DNA of 64,000 nucleotides from the NCBI GenBank assembly GCA_018287875.1, contig JAGVVL010000001.1:8060001-8124000 (forward strand), in the 5' to 3' direction. Shown piece after piece: positions 22,625-33,809 of this stretch (position 1 is its first letter; each line of letters starts with the position of its first letter). The notes beneath the pieces are model-generated. The model did no database searches and was not told the DNA's origin. It saw only the letters and a program-made list of their open reading frames with translations. The DNA is from Nigrospora sphaerica. Its lineage: Eukaryota > Ascomycota > Sordariomycetes > Amphisphaeriales > Apiosporaceae. Both the position numbers and the translations under genes were made by a program.

Positions 22625-23854
22625 ATGGTAGACCACCACCCCGTGCAGACGAGTGCCGTCTATCTTCTGGGCGCGGCGTCGCGTCCCACGGTCCCGCCCC
22701 CTTCGCCACCCTCGCCCCTGACGCCCAGTGCGACCGTGCCGGGGACGCCCATCGATGAGCTGTGCCTGAACGACGCAGAGGCCTCGGGGGTTCTAGGCGC
22801 CGAAAGTGACCGGGCGAAGGAGCGCATCGCGGGGGCCATCCACGTGCTCGACACCGAGGCGACGGCCCTACGGTGCCTGGCGACGCTCTACGAGGAGGAC
22901 GCATCCATTGCGACCGGGTTCGACGCGGCCGTCGAGGCCATCACGCGGCACCGCGGCGAGCGCGGCAAGCTCGTCGTCATCGGCGTCGGCAAGTCGGGCC
23001 ACATCGGGCGGAAGCTGGTGGCCAGCTTCAACAGCCTGGGCGTGCACGCCGCCTTCCTGCACCCGACCGAGGCGCTGCACGGCGACCTCGGCGAGGTCGG
23101 GCCGTACGACACTATCCTCTTCATCACCTTCTCGGGCCGGACGCCCGAGCTCCTCGCGCTGCTGCCGCACCTCGACCCGGCGCTGCCCGCCCTCGTGCTG
23201 ACGGCGCACACACGCCCCGAAGCCTGCGAGCTCGTGCGCCAGCGGCCCTCCCTCATTCTGCTGCCCGCCCCCATCCCGCGCGCCGAAGCCGCCACCTTTG
23301 GCGTCTCGGCCCCGACCACCTCGACGACGGTCGCCCTAGCCGTCGGCGACGCCCTCGCCCTAGTCGCCGCGCGCGAGCTGCACGCCGCCGCCGTCCCCTC
23401 CGTCTTTGCGCGCAACCACCCCGGCGGCGCCATCGGCGCCGCCTTCGCCCGCCCGCAGGAGCACGCCAGGGACCTCGCCGTGCCCCTCGCGGGCATCCCC
23501 GCCCTGGCGCCCGGCGCCGCCGACGCCCCCCTGCTCGGCGCCGACGTGCTCAAGGCCGGCTACGACTCCCCCACGGGCTGGGTGCGGGTCGGCGACCGCT
23601 TTGTGTCGCCCGGTCGGCTGCGCCGGCTCGACGCCCGCGACCTGGTCCAGCCCGCCGCCCGCCTGCCCGCGCTCGGGGCGCGCCTCGACGAGTGCGTCAC
23701 CCTCGCCGCCGACACGCGCCTCGCGCAGGCGGCCGCCTGGGTCCGGGACATGATCAGCGCCCCGGGCGAGGGTCACGACGCGCTCTCCATACTTGTCGTT
23801 ACCAACAAAGACGACATCGTCGGCGTGCTGGAGGCGTCCCAGCTGTTGGGCTGA
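22625..23854 (+). CDS. KpsF/GutQ/KdsD-type sugar-phosphate isomerase (SIS domain)
   Basis: A single 1230-nt exon giving 409 residues. After a Pro/Ser-rich N-terminal extension of about 60 residues comes a SIS domain (about 95-275). By comparison from memory with E. coli arabinose-5-phosphate isomerase KdsD, the four catalytic residues are kept: K123 (GVGKSGHIG), H152 (EALHGDLG), E175 (SGRTPELLALLP) and H265 (NHPGGAIG). The T-T-S-T-T loop (APTTSTT) also matches. The enzyme class interconverts ribulose-5-phosphate and arabinose-5-phosphate. In bacteria this feeds Kdo synthesis, which fungi lack, so the physiological role here is unclear. The C-terminal 130 residues sit where bacterial enzymes have two CBS domains but are strongly diverged, with only the last part (ILVVTNKDDIVGVLEASQLL) CBS-like. 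The very high GC and dense antisense ORFs are composition effects. Confidence 0.9.
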   Translation: MVDHHPVQTSAVYLLGAASRPTVPPPSPPSPLTPSATVPGTPIDELCLNDAEASGVLGAESDRAKERIAGAIHVLDTEATALRCLATLYEEDASIATGFDAAVEAITRHRGERGKLVVIGVGKSGHIGRKLVASFNSLGVHAAFLHPTEALHGDLGEVGPYDTILFITFSGRTPELLALLPHLDPALPALVLTAHTRPEACELVRQRPSLILLPAPIPRAEAATFGVSAPTTSTTVALAVGDALALVAARELHAAAVPSVFARNHPGGAIGAAFARPQEHARDLAVPLAGIPALAPGAADAPLLGADVLKAGYDSPTGWVRVGDRFVSPGRLRRLDARDLVQPAARLPALGARLDECVTLAADTRLAQAAAWVRDMISAPGEGHDALSILVVTNKDDIVGVLEASQLLG

Positions 23855-24442
23855 CGAGAGAGGGCTACGAGAGGCCGCAAGAGGCCTAAGCGCGGCGCAG
23901 AGCCTGCATAGCGGGGCACGCGTGGGCATCGGACACGACGGCGTCTGCGGCGGTGAAAACCATACTGGAGCGACGTCGGGCGTGATGATTGGGCAGTGAT
24001 TTCGGAGTTGGGTCACCGCATGGATACAATGGGCGAAGCTTTGGGGAACAAGCGACTAGTATACTACACCATTTGCATATCATCAACATTCTCGTCTCGG
24101 ACATTGGTCTCTACTTTCTTGGTCTGAGTGCCCAGTAAAAACGGCCTGTGAATATGGGAGGTTATAGTACCGACTCTGATATGATGCTAACGACCGCCTC
24201 ATCACCAGATGGTACTGCTCGCCTGGGCTGTATAGGTTTTGGAGACGGTATAAGCACGCGGAGAAATGAGAACAACGTTGAGCCCGTCAGATGGCCCCTT
24301 TTGCTAGTAAAAAAGCATAGCGTAAGGTTTCGGAGGCTGTCCCCTTGGGCGCCTCCCAACGCCCTGAGCTTACCGCTACATTTGTCGTAGGAATCCTTCT
24401 GGAGCGAACGCAACGAGGAGGCGTACCAAACGGTGCCCCCAT
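23855..24442. other. Convergent intergenic region, isomerase / WKF protein
   Basis: Facing 3' flanks. Nothing further is recognised. Confidence 0.6.
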
Positions 24443-25651
24443 CTACTCGTCATCCGAGTCATCGTCTGACGAGGAATCCTCCGATTCGGATGACGAGGAT
24501 GAGCTGCTACTGGATGAAGAATCGGCGGCGGCTTGCCTGGCTTGAGGTCTCGGTCCCGACGCTTTGGCGCCACCTGCATCGCCTGACGAGCTGCTCGAAT
24601 CGGAATCAGAATCGGAGTCAGAGTCCGACTCGGATGAGGAGCTGCTGTCTTCCACCTCGGTCGTGCGTGCCTTTCTCTTCCGTTTGACCTTTGGCGGTGA
24701 GCTATCGTTCAGCTTCATACGTTTGTCGCCATCGGTGTCCACATCGGCGGCATCGGTCTGTCCGGAGGCGCCCGTCGAGGCGGAGGAGGACGTCGTGGTA
24801 GCGCCCCCTTCCTCACTGCCAGACAGCTCCTCGATAACCATCTCAGCACGCATGCGCTTGACGACGCGCCTCTGCATCTCCATGTCGGCGGTCCTCAACA
24901 CATAATCCACCTCCTCGAAACGCCTTTTGCCAGAGGTATTTTGGTCGTCTCGCAGGAAGGCGCCAATGGTTTCTTCGTATTCGGTCTGCTTCCTCGCGGC
25001 GACCTCTTTCGAAGCGGTGGGGAAACCCTGCGAGCCCTGGTTCATGTCGCGTTGTTTGACCTCGGTGGCCGTTTGTCGTAACCGGGTCCTTACGTAGCCC
25101 TTCAAATCTCTGATGTATTCATAGAAGACGTTAATGTCGACTGCCGGGATGGTGGTCTCGGAGAAGACGTTCTCCAACAGCTTGGACTGGTGATTCTTGT
25201 TGAATTTCCACTGGTTTCGAGCGGTATGCCACTGTCGCAGGTATTCAAGGGCAGGCTGGAGGTTGACCGAGTTCTGCTGTCCAGGGTTGGAAGCAGCTGG
25301 CTTCTTCTGCTTCGGTTTCTGCTTCGGTTGGGCCGGTTTGGCGCCAGGCGTGGCGGCTGGCGATGCTGAGTCCTGAGGGTCAGCGAGGAAAGAGACAGTT
25401 TTCTTCTTCCCCGAGGCCGGCGTCTGGGCTTCAGGAGCGTCACGAGTGTCTTTCCGAGCCTTTTTGGCGGAGTGGTCGGACGCAAGGGCAGCCGAGGGCT
25501 TTCTTTTTGCGGGCGTACTCAGGGCCGACCCTTGGGCAGCATTCTGGGACGCCGAGGTTGCGCCAGGACCGTCGCTATGGCTGTCGGATGACGCCGCTGC
25601 AGACTTCAGCTGGAGGCCCAATCGCTTCCAGGCAGGGACTCGTGCGGACAT
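24443..25651 (-). CDS. WKF-domain protein with Ser/Asp-rich acidic tail
   Basis: A single exon. I take the ATG at 25651 (MSARVPAWKRLGLQLK), giving 402 residues. The frame is open for another 45 codons upstream to 25786, but that part is low-quality sequence. The central segment, residues about 125-190 (LEYLRQWHTARNQWKFNK and the following LENVF..YEYIRDLKGYVR), matches the WKF domain (DUF2373) named for its Trp-Lys-Phe and found in human C7orf50-type nucleolar proteins. Basic KRK and KKARK stretches suggest nuclear import. The last 130 residues alternate basic patches with long Ser/Asp/Glu runs that look like casein kinase 2 substrates, as in SRP40/Nopp140-like proteins. A nucleolar role in ribosome biogenesis is plausible but inferred. 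Confidence 0.88.
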   Translation of the reverse strand: MSARVPAWKRLGLQLKSAAASSDSHSDGPGATSASQNAAQGSALSTPAKRKPSAALASDHSAKKARKDTRDAPEAQTPASGKKKTVSFLADPQDSASPAATPGAKPAQPKQKPKQKKPAASNPGQQNSVNLQPALEYLRQWHTARNQWKFNKNHQSKLLENVFSETTIPAVDINVFYEYIRDLKGYVRTRLRQTATEVKQRDMNQGSQGFPTASKEVAARKQTEYEETIGAFLRDDQNTSGKRRFEEVDYVLRTADMEMQRRVVKRMRAEMVIEELSGSEEGGATTTSSSASTGASGQTDAADVDTDGDKRMKLNDSSPPKVKRKRKARTTEVEDSSSSSESDSDSDSDSDSSSSSGDAGGAKASGPRPQARQAAADSSSSSSSSSSSESEDSSSDDDSDDE

Positions 25652-26980
25652 GATGGGCAGGTCGGGGGACAAATAAGATGGAACGAAATCGCGTTCGACC
25701 GAGTGCAATCGCAGTGCAAGCGAGCGCCGTGGTTCCGAGACAGGCGAGACGCAGTGTCCACCAAGGCTTCCAATGGCAATAGGCACCGGATGCTTTGCTG
25801 GCTCCAGTGGGTGGGAGAGGTTAACGAGCGCGTGAACACCGATTCACTCTGCGGACGCGATGCCAATGGCATTCACCCAAGGAGAAAGATATAGTGTCGT
25901 ATCGACGCCGTAGCCTCACTCGTCGTCTTGTCCGTCGGGCGCTCGCACAGCCGGCGTGCGTGTTTGGCAAGTTGGGAAGGGCGAGACACGAGGGCACCTG
26001 GCAGTTTGCGACGCGATGGCTAGCGTTAGATCCCGTCTGGTGGACGTTGAATCGGCAAGAGAACTTGGCTTTACAAGCGTTTGCCCATGAAATTTTCCAC
26101 AATGCGGTTACCAGTCCGGCGAGAGATCTTATCGCGACAGCAGCCAGTGGACTCTAAACTTTTTGGTGGAGCACGAGCAGCGCCGGAGCTGGTGACGATG
26201 AGAAGGTACGTACCTTTTCTGCCATGATCCCAGGGAGCCCTGTTTCCAGGGCCTCTCGCAAAGAGACCCCGTTCGTCCATTGCACTTACCTACCTAAGCT
26301 CCCTAAGTTACTACCTGCCCATACCTAGGAGTAGTTATGAGGGACAGCATGACGGCCGGAGGGAGGCTTACTCCGACTGTCGAACGCGATAGACAGGTCG
26401 GATTGGCCCCCCGGCTCGTAGCACGACTTACAGTACCTAATGTACCTTCATGTTTTGGAGGTAATAAGTGCTCCCCACGACGAAAGAACTGGCCCGAGCT
26501 CCCTGGTTCGTCGTGGGAAGGGATGTTGGAATGTACTTTGGCTGGCCCACAAGCTGATGGGTACAACACCTATTAAGCTAGAGTAAAGGACAGGCCTGTG
26601 AACAGTACACCCATCCATCCACTCTAGGCACAGCTCCAGCAACGCGTCCCCCGCCCGTCAATCACAGTGCTGATGCCCCCCGGAAGCTCCAGGCCCAACA
26701 GCGTTACCTAAGGCAAGGGTGGGAAGGCTGAGAGCCAGAGCGAGAGCACCGACAGCTATCGTCACTGCAACTGCCTTGCGCCTAGGTAGCCCCCCAACCT
26801 GACCTGACCCACGATCGAGACCGCCCATCCCATCACCATCTCAACGCCAGCACCACTCCTCTGTCCCGCTCCCGTGCTGCCGTATCTCCTTTCATTGAGG
26901 GTCATTATTCCGTCGCAACCTATCTAGACGCCTGCACTGCCTCCGATTCACTCGCCTCCGCCAATCCTCAATCCGTCATC
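25652..26980. other. Divergent promoter region, WKF protein / proteasome alpha-1
   Basis: No supportable gene in 1.3 kb. A cluster of TACCTA-type motifs lies at about 26284-26332. The last 200 bases before the proteasome start are rich in C and T and probably form its 5' leader. Confidence 0.6.
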
Positions 26981-28114
26981 ATGTCGGGTATGTGGCTCTG
27001 CGAGCTCCCCTCCGCTTCAACCCGCCCCGGGCTCTTGTGATTGCTGACTTAACCTTTGGCTTCTAGGCAGCGCGGGATTCGACCGACACATCACCATCTT
27101 CTCCGAGCAGGGCCGGCTGTATCAAGTCGGTACGTAACGAACGGTCCTTTTCTGGCGACAGACGCCGAGCTGCAGTAAACGGCAACGAGGGTGGGGGGTA
27201 GCGCTGGTGTAGCAGCTGGCCTGGTCTGCGTACGCATCGTAGTGCTCTATGCCCGGCTGACACGGACGGTTAATGCAGAGTATGCCTTCAAGGCTATCAC
27301 GGCTGCCAACATCATGTCGATAGGCATCCGGGGCAAGGACTGCGCCGTCGTCCTGTCCCAGAAGAAGGTCCCCGTAAGCTATTAGCCACGTCCACGGCCA
27401 GCCGTCGCAGCACGGCTGCTTGTATCTTCCGGTGCTGACTCGGTGCCCCCAGGATAAACTGATCGACCCGTCGTCCGTGTCCCACATCTTCCAGATCTCG
27501 CCTTCGGTCGGCTGCGTCATGACGGGTTCCATCGCGGACGCTCGCGCCTTCTCCCAGCGCGCTCAGGGCGAGGCTGCCGAATTCCGCTACAAGTTTGGCT
27601 ACGAGATGCCCAGCGACGTCCTGGCCAAAAGACTGGCCAACATCAGCCAAGTCTATACCCAGAGAGTAAGGCCGCCCCCTCCCGGTACGCCGGGCCGCTC
27701 GCGGTGCCGCCTTGCTAACGGCCTTAGGCCTACATGCGACCCTACGGCGTGGCAACAACGTTGATATCCCTGGACGAGGAGCTCGGACCGCAGCTCTTCA
27801 AGTGCGACCCGGCCGGCTACTACGTCGGCTACAAGGGCACGGCTGCCGGACCCAAGCAGCAAGAAGCGCTCAACCACCTGGAGAAGAAGCTCAAGAACAA
27901 GGACTGCGCAGAGGGAACATGGGAAGACGTGGTAGAGCTGGCAATCACGACGCTCAGCAACGTTCTCAGCATGGACTTCAAGAAGGGCGAGATCGAGATC
28001 GGCATCGTCGGAGGCCCGCGAACCGACGGCAAGGAGGGCACCGACCCCAGCTTCCGGACCTTGACGGAGGATGAGATCGATGAGAGATTACAGGCCATTG
28101 CTGAGAAGGATTAG
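26981..28114 (+). CDS. SCL1: 20S proteasome subunit alpha-1 (PSMA6/Scl1)
   Basis: Five exons: 26981-26987 (7 nt), 27067-27129, 27279-27373, 27453-27665 and 27728-28114, giving 254 residues. The alpha-subunit N-terminal signature appears as [45 protein letters not shown] and YTQRAYMRP, followed by CDPAGYY, match the alpha-1 subtype (human PSMA6, yeast Scl1). It forms part of the outer ring of the 20S core, where alpha N-termini gate substrate entry. Alpha subunits are not proteolytic. The start rests on the 7-nt first exon ATGTCGG with donor GTATGT. This gives [10 protein letters not shown], in line with the family's N-terminus. All introns are GT..AG and the frame is continuous. Confidence 0.97.
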
Positions 28115-30293
28115 GCGCGTGGTTATGATCAGCGACGCAGCGTGCAGGGTGGGAGGATTGGCCCTCGGAGCGAAACCCTCTGTTTCCTTGTGCGTCATTA
28201 GTAGGCTGTGATATCCCAATAGATGGATGCTCGCTTGGGAGTTGTACCGTATCGGAATGGCATGCGAAGGTTGGGCTGAGGTGGCATGGCCCCGCTTGTG
28301 AGACGTGTACGGAGAGCTGAGGAGCGAGGCGAGGCACAGGCTCAGCTCTCACTGGGCATTGGATGGGCGGGTGGCCTCTGAGAACAGCGTGACAAGGCTC
28401 CGCTGCCTCAACGGCCACACCTCCTCCGTCGTACGGTTGCCAAGGACCGAACCCGACGTCAGTGTATCGGGCGAGCGGCAGGACGGGCCGCCAAGGGGAC
28501 GTCGACGAGGGAGTGGGCCGGCGACGGGAATGATTGGGATGCATACCTCATAGCTCAGTGGTGGATTGGGGTGGAGGCCCCCATGCGCTGCTGGTGGTGA
28601 GATTGGATTCCTGTCATCCTTGCCGCGATAGTGAGCCGCAATACGGGTCTCGGCACTGACCCTCCCTCCCGCCGGGTCTGGGAATCTGGGGTTTGCCGCC
28701 TGCAAGTCCCGGCTGGTCTCTCCCACGGACGGCCAGTGTAGATCGACGGGTCTGTATTGCAGCAAAAAGGACGGGAAAAGCAAGCCAAGCAGCTTCACGA
28801 GAGCGTGTGCTTTGAAATCACAACTCCCGCGTCGCCCCATTGCCTCAATCGCCCCGCCATCCTCAGCGAACGAGCTCACAGAAGCTATGGGCGCGGCATC
28901 GATGATCTGCACCTCGTAGACGTACTCAGCCATACGGCAAGTCAAAGAAGCTCACGGGCTCGGGTCGATAACGCTCACCGCCTTGGATCGTCCGTCATAC
29001 CGTTTCCAGCTGGACATGGCACTTCCATGTTGCTTCCTCGTCCCCCAACTGTCCGATCACGACTCTGACGTCGGGGGGAGCCTGGGTAACTGGTGGAGGC
29101 TGGTGTGGTATTTTTGGACGCGTGTGCGGGCATGGGCAAGGGCACGGCAGCGCACGGCAGCGCGTGGCAGCGCATGGCAGCGCACGGCAGCGCATTGGAA
29201 CCCTCCCGTCGGGCCTCTCGCTTTTTCGTGGGGAAGGGCTGCCCTCGTTGCCCTCCCCCACGACCTGAGCCAATAGCAAGGCCACCTCGTGCATGGCTGA
29301 AGGGTTCGGCTGAACCGAATGCTGCCCTTGTTGTGCTGTGCTGGCGAGCCTGACAGCGTGGAGGCCTTTCCCAAACAGGACACGGCCGGGAATGTGGCTT
29401 GCTGAACCGGCCGCTATCATGTCCGCTTTCGTCTTCTTCGTCACGCTTGGCCGAGTCAGCGGCTCAACGGAGCTGGCAGAGGGTCGGAAGGGTGCGTGCG
29501 TGTGTCCGGCCCCCAGTGAGGCCCAACGGTGCATACGCCCCCAAAGACCCGAGGGATCTCCCGCGGCCGCCGGCGGCAGCATCTGAGACCGTCCGCCTTT
29601 CTCGTGCCTGCGGCTCATGCAGGCCTTGTAGGGATCGACTGGGCTGTGCCAACCGGTTGGCCGGGATGTCGTCTGCGGCTGGTCCCAGAGAGAAGCCGTG
29701 TCGCGCCAATCGGCTGCCCTAGCGAGCCCTCGGAAGTCGACAGCAACAGGCAGAGCCCTTGCCTGTATACCCTTACAGAGCTGGAGATGCACTCGTGCTC
29801 ACCCCGCCAGGCGGGGCTGACGACGATGTATGCTATCGGCGGCAGCCAAACCGCTCGCGCAGCAGAACCTATCTCGTCTCTGCCGCTGCGAGCACTCACT
29901 CCCTCCCTCCCTTGGCGCCTGCCATGGGACTGCTATCTCCAGGATGGCATCACCTCCGTCGTCCACGCCGGAGTCTTGCGGCTTGTACTTAAAGACGGGA
30001 GTGTCGCCGGTGTTGGTGCGTTCTTGTCGGTAGAAGCATCCGCTCTAGCTAATAACCACCGGGGGCAGCGGGCTTGTAACATCATCAGCTCTCCTTCTTC
30101 GCCATTCTTGTCACGCTTGCTTGGTTTGGTTCGCGGGCGCCCCTTGTTTGACTTCGACAGTTGCGACAGGTGAACAATATAATAACTAACACCGAAGACT
30201 TGGTTCTCTTCACTCAGGCCACAAGTCGCCCGGCTGAAGCAACTATTCGAGAACCCAGTACCAAAACTGGATTTCAGGAACGCCCCTTGAAAA
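28115..30293. other. Intergenic region with minisatellite
   Basis: 2.2 kb with no supportable gene. Overlapping ORFs on both strands up to 265 codons show no family resemblance. It contains a five-unit 10-bp tandem repeat at 29143-29192. Confidence 0.6.
29143..29192. repeat. 10-bp tandem repeat, five units
   Basis: The unit cacggcagcg is repeated five times. Units 1, 2 and 5 are identical. Units 3 (cgtggcagcg) and 4 (catggcagcg) differ by one or two bases. It is intergenic. Confidence 0.92.
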
Positions 30294-31085
30294 ATGGACG
30301 GTTGTGAGTCCAGACACCTGCACTTTTGCTCCGGCAAGCCTTGGACTGACCCGTTCCGCAGTGAACGAGTACCGCACAGCGCGGGTCGCTGAAGTACTAG
30401 AGGACTTCCGAGTGGTCCAGTACTACATCGCGGCGGTGCCGAGTGAGCCTGAAAACCCCGAAGATTACTACCTGGACGGATACGCGGTGCTCAGACAGTG
30501 CGCCATCGACGGGCAGCACATCCTCAACTGCGCAGCCGACACGTCGGTGCCGTCGGCCTCGAGCGAGGAGGAGCAGATGAAGGCGGAACTGAAGCAGTGG
30601 GTGGTCTTCCTCTCCTTCCCGGCCAGGGGGGGGCCTTGTCGCCGGTGAGCGAGCCCAGCGCATCCAAACTAACTCGGACCCGCAGGGTCTTCCTCGACGC
30701 GTACGCCCGACGTCACGAAGCCCAGAAGATATATCTCCAGCAGGCCGCCGCGCAGAAGTGGATCGAGTCCCGAGCCCAGGTGCTTCAGGGGGGGCGGCCG
30801 TGCTCGGCGAACCGCCGCCAGCTTCGCGCATGTGATGAGCGACTGCGGAATGTACGTTGCCTGGCCTGGCTACACCTTTTGGTCCCCTCCCCTCTTTTTT
30901 TCCTTCTCCTATGAAGCGAGCGGGACAACTGACACGCACGCCTTCAGGAGCTGGCGCAGATCACGGACGAGGCCATCTACAACGGCCTCCAGGCCTCCGA
31001 CTACACCATGGGCCGCTGGACGGCAGAAGACCCCAGCCTGCGGGCTGTACAGCGCTGGAGACGCTCCCGCCCGCAGATTACTTAA
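30294..31085 (+). CDS. Conserved-looking small protein, unknown function
   Basis: Four proposed exons: 30294-30303, 30362-30644, 30686-30851 and 30948-31085, giving 198 residues. The first exon has only 10 nt (MDGL with the next exon) before a GTGAGT donor. The second intron is only 41 nt but has a GTGAGC donor, a CTAAC branch motif and a CGCAG acceptor. Reading through it would meet a stop at once. The N-terminal half is acidic (VLEDFRVVQYYIAAVPSEP) and the C-terminal half is helical and charged (AYARRHEAQKIYLQQAAAQ, then ELAQITDEAIYNGLQ). The end is basic (QRWRRSRPQIT). I recognise no domain. Consistent frame across four exons with good splice signals is the main evidence that the gene is real. 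Confidence 0.68.
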
Positions 31086-33809
31086 GGCTGTTGACCGGCT
31101 TTTTTTTATATGGTGCACGGGGCGCTTCTTCCTAGACGGAAACGGTATACATGGGAACGGCGGTTCTGGGCGCCGCTTTTCCTTGGTGGGAGTAGGAACC
31201 ACACGCATCGAGCATGCTGCTATCTTCCTCTTCCCGGTAGTCTTGGTTTGGCTACGGGGCGCTTCCTTCCTCCTCCGACTGGTTCGGAGAGAGAGTTTGG
31301 TTTTTTTTTTCTTTCCTACCAGCCTCCTGACAAGCAGGTCGCAGTGGAGTGGTGAGGCCTCACTGGCCTGGGGCCGCGGGGTGGCTTTCTTTTCTTTTTG
31401 TACATATTAGACCCGGGGCTCTTGAGTGGCGTACGGAGAAAATTGCCTTGTGTAGTATTCGTACTTGCTTGAATGAATACCTGAAGGAATCTCTCATATC
31501 GCGGTCATTGGCTCTGGGGGTGGGCTTTCCCCTGCTTCTTCTCCACCCAGTTCAGTGCGGATGCGTTTTCTCTAAACCCCTCCCCATACGATAGATAGCC
31601 GGTCGAAAGACGGGGCCAGGGGCTTGGACGCATGCACAACATGGGCGGCACGTTTCCGGCTCGCACCGGCACTAGGCCAACGGTTCGCAAGCGGTGAAAG
31701 GAAGAGCGCGGCAAGCAATCGCGTGAGGCCTCCACGCCGAGGGAACGCAACCGTTCAGCTTGCATCCTATCGTTAGCCCGTAGGGCTAGTTGAGGTGTAG
31801 CGTACACTAGCTAGCCCCCGCCTAGGGTGTTGACTTGCAGCAAGTAGTGGTATACGGTTGTTGGGGCCCTCGGAGCCGCTGACGTTTTCAGCGCTTTATT
31901 ATTCGGCAGTCTCGGCAGTCGGCAGTCCGATTTCTGTCCCGCACATAGCGGTCAGCGCCACTTATACCTCAGGGAACAGTGTATCCAAGGAATCTTGGGT
32001 AGAATAGGCAAATATATGTTTCTCACACTCAGGCCTCCGAAAGACGGTCGGCAACAGGCCAAACAACAGGGAGAGGAAACAAATCTCAGATGTTGTACGT
32101 GGCCTATGGAGAACAACAGTGTACGCTTTTTAACCCCGGCCTCTTGTCACATAAGCTTCCGCATGCTATCCGCAGTCACATTGCCGCGGCTGTCACTGTC
32201 AAAGTTTTGCCCCCACCCTCGCTCAGCTGTAAGTCACCACGCCCGGTCAATTCCACGGATTATCGCCGAGCGGGACTTGGGTAATAGATTCATGTAAGCC
32301 ATCGTACCCTTGGTGAAGGCTGTTTGTTGGAACGGGTATACGGACTCCGGGTCGCCGGCAAGCCACGCGTGAGATATAGCTCGCCTACTGAAGCAACCGG
32401 CGTCACCCGCGACAACCACCACCCTCCCTCGTCACATGTAGTAGGAGCTCACATGGCATTGTACCGAGCGTTCATTTGCCTGTCCACAGCACTGCCTGCG
32501 CGCTGTGGGAAACGGGCACGGTTGTCACCTGCAGCGTTCCCTTCGATGTAAGGCGCGAAGCTGCACAGGCACTGTAGTGCCCGTTGGTAGCCAACTCTCG
32601 AAAGCTATAGGGGCCAGTATGAGATGCCACCTCATGCGGCGCACGGGTACCACTGTGTGTGTCGGGAGGCAGGCGGCTTTCGTGAACAAGGGTCGACTGT
32701 GTTATGGAACCATTTCGAAAAAGCATGTTGGTAAGGCACTGATATTGATGAATCCTCCCGAACTATTGAGAATATCAGAGGGCACTTGGACCTGTTCACT
32801 CACTACTGATCCGCTCGCGGCGTGTCGCGTATTACATGAGCTTGGAGGAGGCCCAACCGCGCCGGAGGAATCGCTACCTGCCTTCCCTTTCATCGTGTGC
32901 CAAAGGAGCTCGGGCTCCTTTGACATCGTTGTATACCAAAAATGCGGTAACACCCTGAGAAAGCCTCCTGATAACGCTAGTAAGAGGTGCTGTCGCTCAA
33001 ATCATGCCAGCCGTCACTGCCGTATTGACCAGAGGCTGTCCTCCGAATCACCGTACGGCAAACCGAGATTCAATGGCATTGCAGTCAGCAGCTCCCAAGC
33101 ATGCAGTGTCCAGCCGGTAACCCTAATCCCGGGCCCGACCCCCATGATATTATAACGCGACACGAATTTAATACATACCGTTCTTTAAGTTCTTTGTGGT
33201 TCTATGGAAATCCATAAAATCACGCACTTCAATGCAATGGGGCCAGGAAATGGGCCTTGTAGGTTAATTTAATGTGGGATAACCAGAGTCTTAACATGAT
33301 AGGAGACGGGTAGCGACGGGCTGATACTTATACTTCCGTCACCTACAGGCGGTAACTCGCCCTGTCTCGTATCTTCGTGAGAAAGGAATGGATTTCAACT
33401 GAAACGAGCTCGAGCCGGGCATGCTCCTTGCGCGTCACGGCCAAGTCGTTGTGGTGTCGTCGTTCAACTTCCAGCGAAGTCGCCACAACCTGCCCGCTCA
33501 TCACAACGACACATGCACCCACCGTCGGCCGGAATGGCCGCTGCTTCGTCCAGATGGACAGGTTGTATACCTCCCTGCGGCCAATTCGCCGGTGGCGCAT
33601 CCTGCCACGCGCGACGATGATGGCTGCTTACACGACCGAGGACGACGGTTACGAGCCTTCGGCCTGCTTCTTCGTAGCTCCCGCTCTCCCACGATCTAAG
33701 TTTCTTCAGCTGTCCTTTGCATCGCTGGAATCGGCCCAGTAGGCGCTGATAACCCCGACCCCTGTATGTCCGTCATCCAGTTGGACAGCTTGGAGCCTGT
33801 TCACTGGGC
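31086..33809. other. Gene-poor region
   Basis: 2.7 kb with lower GC than the gene-rich parts. The longest ORF (32505-33155, 216 codons) matches no family and lies among overlapping ORFs, so I do not call it. A 9-bp stem with a 4-nt loop is present at 32901-32922. Confidence 0.55.
32901..32922. repeat. Short perfect inverted repeat, 9-bp arms
   Basis: Arms caaaggagc and gctcctttg are separated by four bases (tcgg). They would form a compact hairpin. It is intergenic and of unknown role. Confidence 0.75.

Noticed and set aside
22873..24016. Several 200-340 codon ORFs in other frames of the SIS isomerase
   Set aside because: Arg/Ala/Pro-rich shadows of a very GC-rich exon. Only the 22625 frame carries SIS motifs.
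23360..24016. Possible antisense gene over the isomerase 3' end
   Set aside because: No motif is visible, and its sequence changes character once it leaves the GC-rich exon.
28349..28945. 198-codon minus-strand ORF downstream of the proteasome gene
   Set aside because: Overlaps ORFs in other frames and shows no domain or splice support.
29143..29192. Tandem repeat considered as a CRISPR-like array
   Set aside because: Units are 10 bp and directly adjacent with no spacers, and the genome is eukaryotic.
32505..33155. 216-codon ORF in the gene-poor interval
   Set aside because: No family resemblance, no neighbouring exons and a composition like its surroundings. It may be chance.
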